A stretch of DNA of 64,000 nucleotides from Haemaphysalis longicornis. Lineage: Eukaryota > Arthropoda > Arachnida > Ixodida > Ixodidae. The DNA is taken from NCBI GenBank assembly GCA_013339765.2, contig CM023450.1:41687245-41751244 (forward strand). The letters run 5' to 3'. The notes beneath the pieces were generated by a model. The model did not search any database and had not been told where the DNA came from. It saw only the letters and a list, made by a program, of their open reading frames with translations. A program made the position numbers and the translations under genes. Of this stretch, positions 1 through 10,494 are shown in pieces. Position 1 is the first letter of the stretch; each line of letters opens with the position of its first letter.

Positions 1-2656
1 TGAGTAGGACGCTCAAAGAGAACGCTCTTACGTCATAATCGTAGTGGCGAAGATGAGCGAATCGCAGGCACTTAGAGGAGTTACAAACAGTCGAAATAAA
101 GCAAAACGATGTGTAACTAACTGCGGGCTCCTGTACTCTATTGAAGCTAATTATAGTGGAAAGCCATAGCTGCGGCGTTAAGTTTGTAATATTCAGATAA
201 TAAATTGTGACATATATGTATACTCGCGTAAATTTAAAACTATACATATATTTTTAATTAACCAAAAAGACAAAAATCAATACACGCTCTTTTACCATCA
301 AGTGTGTGAGACCTCCCTAAAAGGCCAAGCCTCTTTTTGTGTGTACGTGAACAACGGCTAAGTAGGGCGGACATTCGCAATAACCATTCTTAAACCATTT
401 TTTTTTTTATTCGCGGAAATTTTCAAAAGCGTTGGTGAAAGACAGGAAAACTATTTATTGGGGCAAACGCCAATTCTTCAACAAGTCTCCAAGCTTATAA
501 ATAAAACTGGTAAAATTTCCGTGCTCACACAAAAATTATTACTACTGGTTCCCACTTCCTGCTTCGTCCGAGAATAAGTAGCGAGTACTTACCGGCAGGT
601 CCCACCGAAGTTTTTCTCCCTGAAATGTCACGGCAGTGGCGCTTTTTGCGTGAGTTAATGTCACACTTGCGCCATGGCGCCGGCGTCACACAATCAAGAA
701 AAAGGAGAGAAAAAAAAGCACTCGCTTCGTTCTCTACCCGCTTGTAAATCAACTTTCCTGGAAATCAGCTTCGCCGCCACAGACGCGCCGTCGCCGTCTT
801 GCCGCTTAGAAGTTCCCGTATAGTGAGCAAGCACGCGTTAAGCTCGGCGCCCAGGTCGCGACTGAATGAGACGCGCGCTTTCCCGCGAAACTCGATTCGT
901 CGCGTCCTTCCTTTTTCCTCATCACTCACCGGGCGTACCCTCCCTCGAACTCCCTAGGGTCTCCTTTCTGGTTATTCCCACGCGTTCCCTAGACCTTCCC
1001 TCCTCGTTTTCCCCGACGTCTCACTGCTACCGCACAGGCGCGTTCCCTAGATTCCCTATGCGCCCGCGCTCTTCCGCCAACGGGAGAACGGTTTTTTTTA
1101 ATGCCCTTTGATCTCACTGCCAAGTGTTTTCTTGTGTTTCTTTCGGTTTTCTTGATACCTGACAACGGGCTCTCGTCACACATTGTCGCCGGCTTCTGTA
1201 TCGAGCGTGAGCTCTGTTGCTTTCCGGCACTGGGTTCGGGGGTAGAAAGGGGTTGGGCAATTTGTCGCCTCCACCTGCGGGGAGCAACTTGTTGCCGCCT
1301 GTGGTTTCATTACTTCTCTTGTCTTGCCATAGCATGTTTCGAATGAATGCCACGAATTTATGGCCAGGTGTACAGTTTGAAGTTGGACGGCAGAATCACG
1401 AGCCCATTACGCCGGGTTTAAGGGCAGGGCTCCTAAGTGCTAACTCCTCTTCTTGAAATTTCTCAATTTCATTGTGTATGCGTGCACTTCTATCATGGGA
1501 GTGCAATTCGTATTTCCTGATTTTTTGCAACCTTTGTGTTAGTCGATTCAAGTTTTCTTTTCATATTAGTGCAGATTTCTTTCACTTTTTCCCCTCCTTT
1601 GTTCATCTCCTTCAGGCTTTGCATATACCAAGCCGGCTTCGGAAAAAACTGTAAAAGAAAACGCCGCATTCAGACAAGGTTTCGCACTCGCTTCTTCCGG
1701 CGCAGACAATCCTTTTAACGCCCCATCTTCCTCATCCTAAAGATTTTCGAGTTTCTGCGAACAGCTGAAAAAAAATGGGGAAAGACGGGGGTTACGTTCG
1801 CGTTTCTGTAATCTTAAAAGCGCGGAGGTAGTCTGTCTTTATTCTGTCTCGTCCTAGCAGTTGTGGGGTCCGGGAGAGGAGAAGACACTGCGTGGCCTTG
1901 TGCACTCGAACAGTGGGACCATTCTTTCCGCAATGTCCCAGGCGCATTCCCGAACTCTTTCGACGTCTCGAAATCAAAGGAAACCCAGATGTCGGGGCCC
2001 TTAACTGTCTCACGATGAAAATAACGAAATTTGCTGCCTATTCTTAAGTTGCTTAGGTTCCTCTAAAAAGAAAGCACTTCGCTGAGCGGAAATTAAACGG
2101 GATAAGCACTCAAAAGGAATACGTACACCACTGGGGTCTGTTGAGTGTGTGTGTTTGTAAGTAAAAGACCACGTTTCATAATGGGTCTGAAGAACAGCGA
2201 TTGGGAGATTGAAGCCGAGCTAATGTACCCAATAATACAATAAGCGTCAAATGTCAACCCTGCAGCTGGGCTTGAAGGGAGGACAGAGAGATTTCTTTCC
2301 GTGCACCCGTCGCAATACTCAAACCTTCCGACTCCTGCCAATTCGGCGGATCTAGTTTCACGTGTCGCGTTCTCTTTGATTTTCCTCTAGGCAATCGAAG
2401 AACACACAAGTTGGGCCGAATCAGGCAGAAGCTGTGTCGCTGCCTCGGGGCCTGGAGCGAGTAAACAAAGGTCAGGAGCTGGCCCATTACAGCGGGTGGC
2501 ATCACACGACGCAACTTTCCTGGTAACGTCATACAAGGCAATTTCCTTTCTTTACTTCTTTATTTCCTTCGTTACTTATTTACTTTTCTCTTTATTTTGC
2601 TCGTTCTTTGTTTTCATATTTTTGCATTGCTTTGTTTCCCAATATTTCAATTTGTT
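1..2656. other. No recognisable gene
   Basis: The ORFs here are short and resemble no family I know. The base composition is mixed, with C/T-rich stretches around 900-1020 and 1540-1640. From about 2530 a strongly pyrimidine-rich tract begins and runs to the LINE insertion. It resumes after that insertion at 5130, so it was one tract of about 800 bp before the insertion. Confidence 0.5.
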
Positions 2657-2668
2657 TCCTTACCATTT
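2657..2668. repeat. Left target-site duplication of nested LINE
   Basis: The 12-mer TCCTTACCATTT occurs here and again at 5118-5129, immediately after the AATCAATCAA tail of the LINE. The exact match and its placement at both ends of the LINE block are the hallmark of target-primed insertion. Confidence 0.75.
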
Positions 2669-2775
2669 ACTCTCCCTCGACCCGCTCGGCAACTCTATAA
2701 TCTTACACAAAGAACTCCTCAAAAGCCACAACGTGCACATCAGAATTGACTGGATTCCAGGCCACGAGGAGACTA

Positions 2776-4482
2776 GCGATATCACGCTTGGCGCCACCAT
2801 GGGTCCCTTGGCAGCATTGAGGCCAGCCTGCATCATGCAGCATCGGTTCGTAGATGAATACGCGCCGCCGCTGCGCGCCTCGAATGTTCCCCTGAAAAAT
2901 CGGAGTACGTGCATCTTCCGCCCCCAAACCAAAAGATACGACTCAAATTCGCACTTCCTTGCGACCGGGCCAATCCCAGAACGCGACGAAAATCCGTGTC
3001 TTGGGACTCTTCATACACCAGAGCAGGAAAGTCGACACAAACCCTGCGCAAGTTAGCTTATGGTCGGGGATCAAGTGGGCCGCTGGTCCGTCGGGTCTCA
3101 AACAAGCGGGGGTGGTCTCAGAAGCCGCGATGCTTTGCGCCTCGCCAAACGCTTTCGTGACCAGTCGGATCCTATATTCGAGATCGACACCCTACTACGT
3201 TTGCGCAAATGTGATGTGCACACGCTCGAAGGCATTCTCCGCAAGATATACAAGCGCGCCCTCGGACCTCTCCCGATCTCGACGTCTAACCAGCGTCTTC
3301 GTGCAGATTTGGGCATGACAACAGCGTACGGAGAACTCAAAGAGGCCCATCTCCATAACCGAGTACCACCTGCGGACTTACCATACGTCGCACGCTGGGA
3401 GATGCCTCTTACAACGCCTCCACATCTCCTACACATATCAGGCAGAAGAGCGAACCACGATCCCAGAGGACTGGCGTGGTGCGTTGAATATCCAGCCTCT
3501 ACCACCCCAAAACATGGCTAGGGGTACTCACGAAGGCAGGCGAACTGCGCGGGTACGCCTTGCAAGGACGCTATGGGTCCCGGCCTGGAGTATTCTACAC
3601 GGACGCGTCTGGCCCTCACCCACGGGGTGGTGGTACACGGCAGCCGTAATCCATCAAAAACGTGCCTGTTCAAGGGCTCACTTTTCGAGCACCGGACTTT
3701 CTCACGCGGTAGGAAGTCGCCATAGCTCTCGCCGCAGCGGACCCCGCATCTCGGATCATTATTACCGATTCGCGGAGTGCGTGCCAAATCTTACCAAAGG
3801 GTAGCATCACCATTCGCGGCTGCTCGAATCCTCAAGGGCTGTTATTTATATGGACCGCCCAAATACACGTTCCGTCATCTGGACTCCAGCTCACGCAGGA
3901 CTAGGTGGTAACGAGGCTGCCGATGCCTCAGCCCGCGCGCTTGATTCCCGGGACCCTCCTTGCCCTCCATCTCTTGACGATCCAGAACCTAACCCGGTCA
4001 GCTCATTTCGCGACATCACAGCGATGTACAAATTGAACAGGCTCCGATTTCCGCCTCCGGAGCCGGGCCTGACTAAGGCTGACGAGCGATGGCTCTTACG
4101 GCTGTACACTAACACGGTATTGTGCCCGGCGATACTAAAGCACTTCAATCCGGCCTTCTCCGGGGAATGCCCACACTGTGATCATCCATTTGCGGATACT
4201 TTTCACATGGTGTGGGCATGCCCATCCAACCCGGCGGTCCCCCCAATCACGTCCCCTTCCCCCCCTACCCGTGAGAGCTGGGAGGCTGCCCTGCTCGGCT
4301 GTTCGACCTTGGAGGGCCAACGAGCCCTCGTGGCCAGGGCGCGCGCCGCCGCGGAAGCCACAGGGGTCCCGGACTAGGGACTCCTCCTAGAGTTTGTACA
4401 GGGTCGGCCCTTAAGGCCGCCCCTATCTCTCACTTGTATATAGTCTTAATAAATGTTTTTCACCACCACCACCACCCAAGGA
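2776..4482 (+). mobile_element. Inner LINE (I/R1-like), degenerate RT C-terminus plus RNase H
   Basis: In different frames I can read the end of an RT domain (SEYVHLPPP, then KIRVLGLFIHQ), the linker (RKIYKRALGLPISTSNQRL-like, LGM-TAYGELKEAHLHN), the RNase H start VFYTDASG near 3591, IIITDSRSA near 3755, the RNase H end VIWTPAHAGLGGNEAADASAR (split by one base from the preceding part) and the zinc finger CPHC-x7-H-x4-C. The 3' end is AATAAATGTTTTTCACC with a CCA-type repeat tail at 4449-4482. Several frameshifts and stops make it a pseudogene. Its exact 5' junction inside the outer LINE is uncertain by about 20 bp. Confidence 0.7.
3850..4377 (+). pseudogene. RNase H C-terminus and zinc finger of inner LINE ORF2
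   Basis: This is the longest open piece of the inner LINE (175 codons). Residues about 9-30 hold VIWTPAHAGLGGNEAADA, the final RNase H block with its conserved H, G, N, E and A residues. Residues about 110-135 hold CPHC...FHMVWACP, the CCHC-type finger normally at the LINE ORF2 C-terminus. The stop at 4375-4377 precedes the AATAAA/CCA tail by about 75 bp, as expected for a LINE 3' UTR. The N-terminal part of RNase H lies upstream in other frames, so this is a broken gene, not an independent one. Confidence 0.7.
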
Positions 4483-4964
4483 ACCAGTCCGCCCACGAGG
4501 CGGCACAGGAGTGTTTGAACTTTACGCCTCCACTGGTTCCCCTTACAGCCTCCACACCCACTCCTCCAGCCCTCCTACTTCTCCGACTAAAGAAACGTAA
4601 AAGACAACGTTACCAACAGGTTACACCCCCTGGGTATCTTGCCAACATTGTCTGCTGCAGCAGATCCGAGGAAGTATTCATTAACAAGCTGTGCGCGGAT
4701 GCCGCCTACACTCCTCACATTACCCAGAAATGGACAAGATGCCCCAACACACCCCCACGATGCCCCTACTGCAACACTGACGTCAAATCAAATCTCCACC
4801 ACCCAGTGTGGACGTGCCCACACTTTGCCAAACATCGCCCAGAGAGTTTAACAAACATTAATCCCGATACCCTACCACATGAAGCACATACTGGATTAGA
4901 CGCATCTTTATTGCGAACAATTGCCGCTTTTGCAGTTAAGAGTGGTCTGGCGCGAGTGGTCTAA
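4483..4964 (+). pseudogene. ORF2 C-terminus of outer LINE
   Basis: The frame begins with GNQSAHEAAQECL (RNase H end), runs through a proline/threonine-rich linker and RLKKRKRQRYQQ, and ends with the finger RCPYC-x7-HHPVWTCPHF. The stop lies just before 4964. It is one half of an ORF whose other half is at 2669-2775. It differs at many positions from the inner copy, so the two LINEs are different families or old relatives. Confidence 0.65.
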
Positions 4965-5129
4965 CTGGGGCCGACCGCGGTGAAGACTTCCAGGCCCCCA
5001 CAACACGAATCCCCTCTTTGAATACGGACCTTGATTAGTAATCCCCTTCCTTCCATCCCTCTCCCCACTCTACGGCAAACGCCCTCCTTGCTCCAATAAA
5101 AAGACTCAATCAATCAATCCTTACCATTT

Positions 5130-5830
5130 CTTTGTGTTTTATTCCATTCATTGCATTTTCTTTTTCCATTTCTCACTTTATTTAATCATTCTTTATTCAT
5201 TTCCTTACTTCCTTCCCATTTCTTTCTTTTCTTTTTTGCTGGTTTTTCTGGCATTTCCCTGAACAGTACTTTTTGTTTCATAATCACTTTTTCTTGCGGC
5301 CTTTGTCGTCCTATATGTTTCTCTTTTCTTCCTGTACTTATCGGAATATTTATTACTCTTCCCTTATTGATTCGTTTTCCACCGTATTAGCCTTCTCCCA
5401 TTTTCTCTTCTTATCGCGTTATATCTTTCTTGTGTACGCTTTTCTTTTTGCCGGTAATTTTTCGTCCTTTTGTTCACTTTCTCTTCACGCCTGTTTCTTT
5501 CCCCCACCGTTTCAATCTTTGTTTACTGCATACTTCGATACCTCCCAGTCCATTCCTTTTTCGCAAATTTGAATGCCTTTTTTTTCCTTGTGTCTTTTTA
5601 TTCGTTTTTCTTTCTTATCTATTTCAGCCAGTATATGTTTTCCCTGCCTTTTTGTCTTGCTGTCTTTCTTCGTTTCGCATTCTTTTTGTCGTTCCGCACT
5701 GTTCCCTTTCTTTCTCTTACCATTATGTTTCAATGCTGTTTTCTCAAAACCTGTTCCTTCCCGTATTTCTGCCACCTCCCATTCATCGCTTCATGGTTCC
5801 TCTTCACTTTACAGCGAGCGCTGTCAATAG
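5130..5830. other. Pyrimidine-rich tract
   Basis: About 700 bp strongly biased to T and C on the plus strand. The ORFs across it are full of F, L, S and P because of this composition, not because of selection. It continues the tract at 2530-2668 on the other side of the LINE insertion. I see no gene in it. Confidence 0.6.
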
Positions 5831-5927
5831 TTTATTATGGGCCTACATTTTCTCGCCGAACTCCTGTCGACCTGTGTGCATCGCCGGTACCACGACGCGC
5901 GCATAGAACGGCACACATTAAAAAGAA

Positions 5928-6260
5928 TTAGCAGTGGCTTAGCTCGGCTATGCCAGGATATACTTAGTGTGAGCTGAGGTTCAGCTTCTTAGCTGGTTGC
6001 CTAAGCATGATAATTAGCTGATTATCATGCTTACTGCTGCTAAAACGATTTCCAATACTATAAAATCCAATCCAATTTAACCAAATCCAATTCAATCCGA
6101 TCAAATTCAATTCAATCCAATCCAGGTTGTGGCGACGGCGGCTCCGCCGCGCAAACTGTGCGCCGTGAGACGTCACCGCTCCTCGCGCATGCGCAGCATG
6201 GCTTTCCAGGAGCCACGCGAAACTGCTCAACATCGGCCAGTAGTAGCTCAGGCTACAAAA
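5928..6260 (+). repeat. SINE-like repeat, copy 1 (GCAGTGGCTTAGCTCGGC family)
   Basis: Starts with TAGCAGTGGCTTAGCTCGGC (a pol III A-box-like string), has a central run of AATCCAATCCAATT variants, then a conserved 3' third (GTGAGACGTCAC, CTCGCGCATGCGCAGC, GGAGCCACGCGAAAC) and ends GGCTACAAAA. Two further copies lie at 34303-34670 and 43718-44222 with the same order of blocks. The A-rich 3' end suggests a retroposed SINE. I cannot find a good B box, so pol III origin is inference. Confidence 0.6.
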
Positions 6261-6689
6261 GAAACAGAACGCTTTTGCTAGTTCAGACGTTTTCGTGTTT
6301 GAACACGGGACACCCCTGCATGTGACCCAGGAGTGATAGTCACTCGACGATCAATGTTTTGTTGATTAGTAACAAGTACCAACTACGGGATTTCGTATTG
6401 ATGTATTGTTGCCCGTTTAACGGCCCGGGAGGCTGAATAAAAAGTTCAGCATGCATGGCGTTTACATTTCGCCGCAAGGAGAAGCAGCCACACCAAAATG
6501 TTATGGCAGATAATTAGAACTTTCTAAGAATGTCAAAGCGAAGCCTGGTTGGACGTTTGTAGATCTGCTCTTGAAATTTCCGTTGAACTTCCCCCCCCTC
6601 CCTACAGTCCCCTCACAGTACTGCAGGTCCTGGAGTTCCTGAATCCAGTACTCGCAAGCATCGGGTGATAAAATGCCGACGTGCTCCCT

Positions 6690-6930
6690 TCACTGAGTGA
6701 AGCCGTCAAGGGACGCTTTTATTTTTCAATGGAACGCCAGAGGTCCGCTGCCACGTAACACTGACCTCCCTTCGGATAAGGTACCGCGCGACGTCCAGGG
6801 GCCTGACTGCCTCACTGATTGAAGTGGAGGAATGATGCGCTTCTTTTGACAGGCGATCAGCCTCCTCATCTCCATTGATGCCTACGTGAGCAGGTAGCCA
6901 CTGCATAGGGATACTGAGGACCTTGGCGCT
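6690..6930 (-). pseudogene. RNase H fragment of a LINE
   Basis: On the minus strand the frame reads MQWLPAHVGINGDEEADRL followed by SKEAHHSS. This is the last RNase H block (W-PAHVG-x-x-G-EEAD) of an RNase H-bearing LINE ORF2. Only about 66 codons are open; upstream and downstream frames are broken. It lies 3' of a CR1-like fragment on the same strand but belongs to a different LINE type. Confidence 0.6.
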
Positions 6931-6984
6931 GAGTTTCTATGTGAGTGTGCACGTTTTTCACCGGAAAGAAGGCAGCATCTCCTC

Positions 6985-7463
6985 AACTCTACGGAAGCTA
7001 GACTCTCAGCGGCCATTCTCTGAGGAGAAAATATTAGTGCGGGCGAGAAATGGTGGTAATATATTTGAGCGGTTCAGTCTGGCTAAAGTGTGAGAGGGTA
7101 GGGTGTAGATACGTAAATTGTTCAATCCAAATTCTTGTGATAAAGCAGATACATAAACTTCAGTTTGGCAATATTCCGACGCTTCGGAAGTGGCTCTATC
7201 TCTAGCTGTTTTAACATATTAGTAACGGATGATTGTATCCCGTAATCAGAACGAATGAGCAGTGCTGCGAGCCGTTGGATCCGCTCTGTGTTTTCTATAT
7301 GTCGTGTGTAGTGTGGACGCCGTACAATTGATCTAGACTCGAGGACTGGTCGGATTAATGTGCGGTATGCTCTAGTTGAACTTTTTTTTGGAGACCGCCT
7401 TAGTTTTCTGTGCAGAAAGCAGAGCTTTCTAAATGCTTTGTTGCAAATGTCAGCGTGGTACAT
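6985..7463 (-). pseudogene. RT C-terminus (thumb region) of a CR1/Jockey-like LINE
   Basis: The 113-codon minus-strand ORF (7122-7463) contains AFRKLCFLHRKLR, AYRTLIRPVLE, RIQRLAALLIRSDY and LKFMYLLYHKNL. This is the well-known sequence that follows the palm domain in arthropod CR1/Jockey-type ORF2 proteins. After a frame change the typical C-terminal block (YFLLREWPL-like, normally FFPRTI-WN-LP) can be traced to about 6985. The catalytic palm is absent, so this is a 5'-truncated, decayed copy. Confidence 0.65.
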
Positions 7464-7659
7464 GTCAGCCTGCCAAGGCTAGCCTGGCAAATGCGCCTAG
7501 CTTGCTACTCCAGATGCATAAGAAAAATAAAATGAATTTGACGGATGTGATGATGATGACTATGATGACGACGGATATTCCTCCTATTGCCCTTTCTCCA
7601 TATCTGATAAACCTCAGACGTGAGTAGGCTTTATTCGCACACCATCGATTTCGCATTGT

Positions 7660-8270
7660 TTGTATTGATTAGTTAACCCCGCGGCGCCGGGGCCGTCCTA
7701 GGCGCTGCAGGATTTTTAAATAAATAAATGCACCACGCAACAGTAGGATATCTCTTTCATTCCTTAAAAATGGTGTAATTTTGAACCCCTCTTACTTCCG
7801 CCATATCAATCACACTCATTGACCGAAGCCGTCTGCATTCGGGCAGTTCGGTCATGGTAAGACATTCGGCCCCATCCATAAATAGCAATAGTCACTGTTT
7901 TTTTTTATTTAAGGTTGCCAATTATGCCCTTCCCGCCACACATCCGCCAATCACAGCTCGGGTCAATTCTTAAGCTTTTGTTGTTATTGTACTGGTTACG
8001 AAATGTGAGGTCAACTTAAAAAGCATGACGGAACACTGACTTCGGTGCGCAGATGCAATGTATACAATTTTGAATTTCCCTCCGTTTTCTCGTAATTATG
8101 TGCTTCTGGTCACACTGGGTGGTTACTACGTCACATCACTGTGTCTTTTTCTATCACCATCGCTCAGCCATATTCCTTCCTCCTGTCCTTCGCAGTACCA
8201 CTCAACCTCGTGCGTCATTTTACGGCACCTGAGTTTCACTGGACATGTACCATCGATAGTATTTACTTTC
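7660..8270. other. No recognisable gene
   Basis: Short ORFs only. A short TAAATAAATAAATG run lies at about 7716-7730. I see no domain, RNA or transposon terminus. Confidence 0.4.
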
Positions 8271-8275
8271 TACTA

Positions 8276-9999
8276 CAGTCGACTCCCGTTAATACGAAGT
8301 CACCGGGGACCGCAAATAAACTTTTAATTACCGAACGTCAAAATTAAACAAAAAGCACAATAACACAACTGCTATTAGTCCGCAACGCGTCGCCCTTCTT
8401 GATTTTGTTCAATATCTCCACTTTCGTCGCCAATTCAAGCGTACGACCAGGGCTTCCATGACAGTTGAGACTTATCGCTAAATTATAATCCTGAAGCCTC
8501 CACCACGCAGACGGCTCACACGGTGCTGTGCGCAACAAAGGACGTTGAGGACCTGAAAATAGAGAAGTGCATACACTGGCGCGACTCTCGACTGACCTGC
8601 CGATTTATCGACTGCGTGCTGCCTCTGTTGCGATGACGCCAACATAGTTCGGAGCACGGCGGAGTTTTGGCGCTTGAAAATTTGGAATTTTATCGAGAGA
8701 ATGCGGTCACATCAATGCTTTTTGCTCGAAATAACTTCCAATTAACCGATGTAATGGGTTTTAATTTGGAATTATCGTGAAATTTCTTCCATTGAATTGC
8801 ATGTAGGACCTACGCGCCAAGCGCGAGACACATGCACGACCAGAGCACGCGAGTGGCATGCGAGTGATCGTGACAACAATCGCACAGGACCGGTTTTCGC
8901 GTCGTGAGCTAGTCTTACGAGCCACGACGTGCGACTGGCGAGTCAGATGCAATCGCACGATCGTTGCGACAGTCGTGCGGCCGCTGGCAATTAGAACACA
9001 AACGTGTCGTCATAATGACGTCATTGTGAAAGCTTCTTTCAAAGCTTCGAGGAGGCTCAAGGAGCAGCAGTTTCCAGTCTTTTGAGGGGAGCAGCGCGGG
9101 GCGCACTCGCGCGCCCTCCTCTTTTGCAAGGGAAGAAGGGGCCTCCGCCACAAGTCCCTACAGCGCTTTTTTTTTTTGCCTTCTTTTATATGGTTTGTCT
9201 GGGTGGCTAGATGGCTTATGGCTGCGCGAAGTTGGCGGGGACAAAAAGCTCCAACGAACACCGCAAAGTAGCAGTGAAGACAGAGATAACGCGGCACGCG
9301 TCATACATGAACAGCGACAATAGAGACAGCTGGTAGAACATGTCGCCAGCGGCACCAACAGCGCGGACGAGCCGGAAAAGTCGGTGCTAAACATCTCCAC
9401 ACCGCTTTACTGAACATATAAAATGCCGTTTATAGCGTAATAGCACGATTCATTTTTCCTTCAAATTAATAAATGTGTGTTTTTTTTTTCTGCTCGGATT
9501 TCTCTTGGACACTTAGGCTTTCTACCGGCGCCGAACCCAAACTCTTGACTATAGACTGAAAACCTCCAGTGGCAAACACTGAACTTGAACGCTTTGTGCT
9601 TCAGCACTGGGCATACCTGTCTGCTCCAATTTTTCTTCATTCTTTCCTTTCTCTTTTTTGCCTATGTTCCCTTTCCCACCGGAAGGATGGAAAACTAGCC
9701 TCTAGCCAGGTTAACTTTCCTGCCTTCCTTCTACACTCCTCCTTCCTTCCTATCTAAATCGGCAAAGGTGCGCCTAAACGGGAAAGCAACCATGGAGCGA
9801 AAACGGTGGTCGGAGCGACGGCGACGACGCGTCACTCGAGCATGTGTCTCAAAATTACGCTTGTGGCTAGTCGTGACAGCCACATTTCCGACCAGCCACG
9901 CATCGCACCGGACGGCTCCGTCGTGCATGTGTCTCGCGATTCACTTCGAATTAAACGAAATTTCAAATTAGGTCACTTACAGTTATCGAGAGTCGACTG
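8276..9999. mobile_element. Tigger/pogo-like DNA transposon remnant with TA target site
   Basis: The left end is TA then CAGTCGACTCCCGTTAATACG. The right end, read inward on the minus strand, is CAGTCGACTCTCGATAAC, and it is followed by TA at 10000-10001. The termini pair over about 17 bp with few mismatches. TA duplication and CAGT-type termini suit the pogo/Tigger branch of Tc1/mariner. I see no transposase frame in the 1.72 kb, so it is non-autonomous or decayed. Its right part (9168-9999) is included in the tandem duplication and recurs at 12871-13717. Confidence 0.5.
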
Positions 10000-10482
10000 T
10001 ATTCTATTACCGCCCTTTAAAAATGAACACACTACTCAAGCGTAAACAGCACACTTTTCAGGTGATGTATGAAATGTAATTCTGGGTTCCCGGTTATTTT
10101 CTGAGCACTAGCACACCATGAATTACACTCATTACACATAAGATTCTCGCCGGGATCAATTTGCATCAATCTCCCTAGTGCATTTTCAGTCTACTCCGAA
10201 CGAGAATCGCAACCATCCCGCTCGGCGTTGGGAATTGAGAGCCCTAATTGGGTTAATTTTAGCAGCCATTCGCGACGTGTTAGATGTCGCGAACTACGTA
10301 GAAACATAATTTAATTACCATCCACAGCGACTCGCAAGTGACGCGTACTGCGCAAACATTGCAAATTTGCCTACATTTAAAGTAATTTCTCTCTTCATCC
10401 GCTACAGCCGTAAATTCTAACTTTTATCGCTTTTACTGGGCGAATGCATGCCCTTTAAAGCTGCATGCCGCAAAGCGGGCGC
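9168..10482. repeat. Segmental duplication unit A, copy 1
   Basis: About 1.3 kb recurs at 12871-14287 in the same orientation. Shared landmarks include GGTGGCTAGATGGCTTATGG, the GACACTTAGGCTTTCTAC stretch, CTTCCTTCCTATCTAAATCG, and the GCGACGTGTTAGATGTCGCG palindrome. Identity by eye is well above 90%. Copy 2 lacks about 75 bp present here (10382-10456) and instead has a 147-bp insertion nearer its centre. Confidence 0.85.
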
Positions 10483-10494
10483 CTTTATTTATTT

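Larger units (their letters stand above)
2669..5117 (+). mobile_element. 5'-truncated RNase H-bearing LINE (I/R1-like), interrupted by a second LINE
   Basis: The outer element is in two pieces. The left piece (2669 to about 2775) reads through an RNase H segment with the motif RIDWIPGHE. The right piece (about 4483-5117) resumes in the same domain with GNQSAHEAAQE and continues into the C-terminal zinc-finger region CPYC-x7-H-x4-C, stopping at 4962. The 3' end has AATAAA (5095) and a short CAATCAATCAATCC tail. A 12-bp direct repeat flanks the whole block. The break in RNase H is where the inner LINE sits. Family knowledge: WxPGHxG(N)xxA is the last RNase H block of I/R1-group LINEs. No intact ORF remains. 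Confidence 0.7.

Noticed and set aside
5151..5931. Hydrophobic F/L-rich ORFs as membrane proteins
   Set aside because: The pyrimidine-rich composition forces F, L, S and P codons, overlapping frames look alike, and the tract is split by a LINE.
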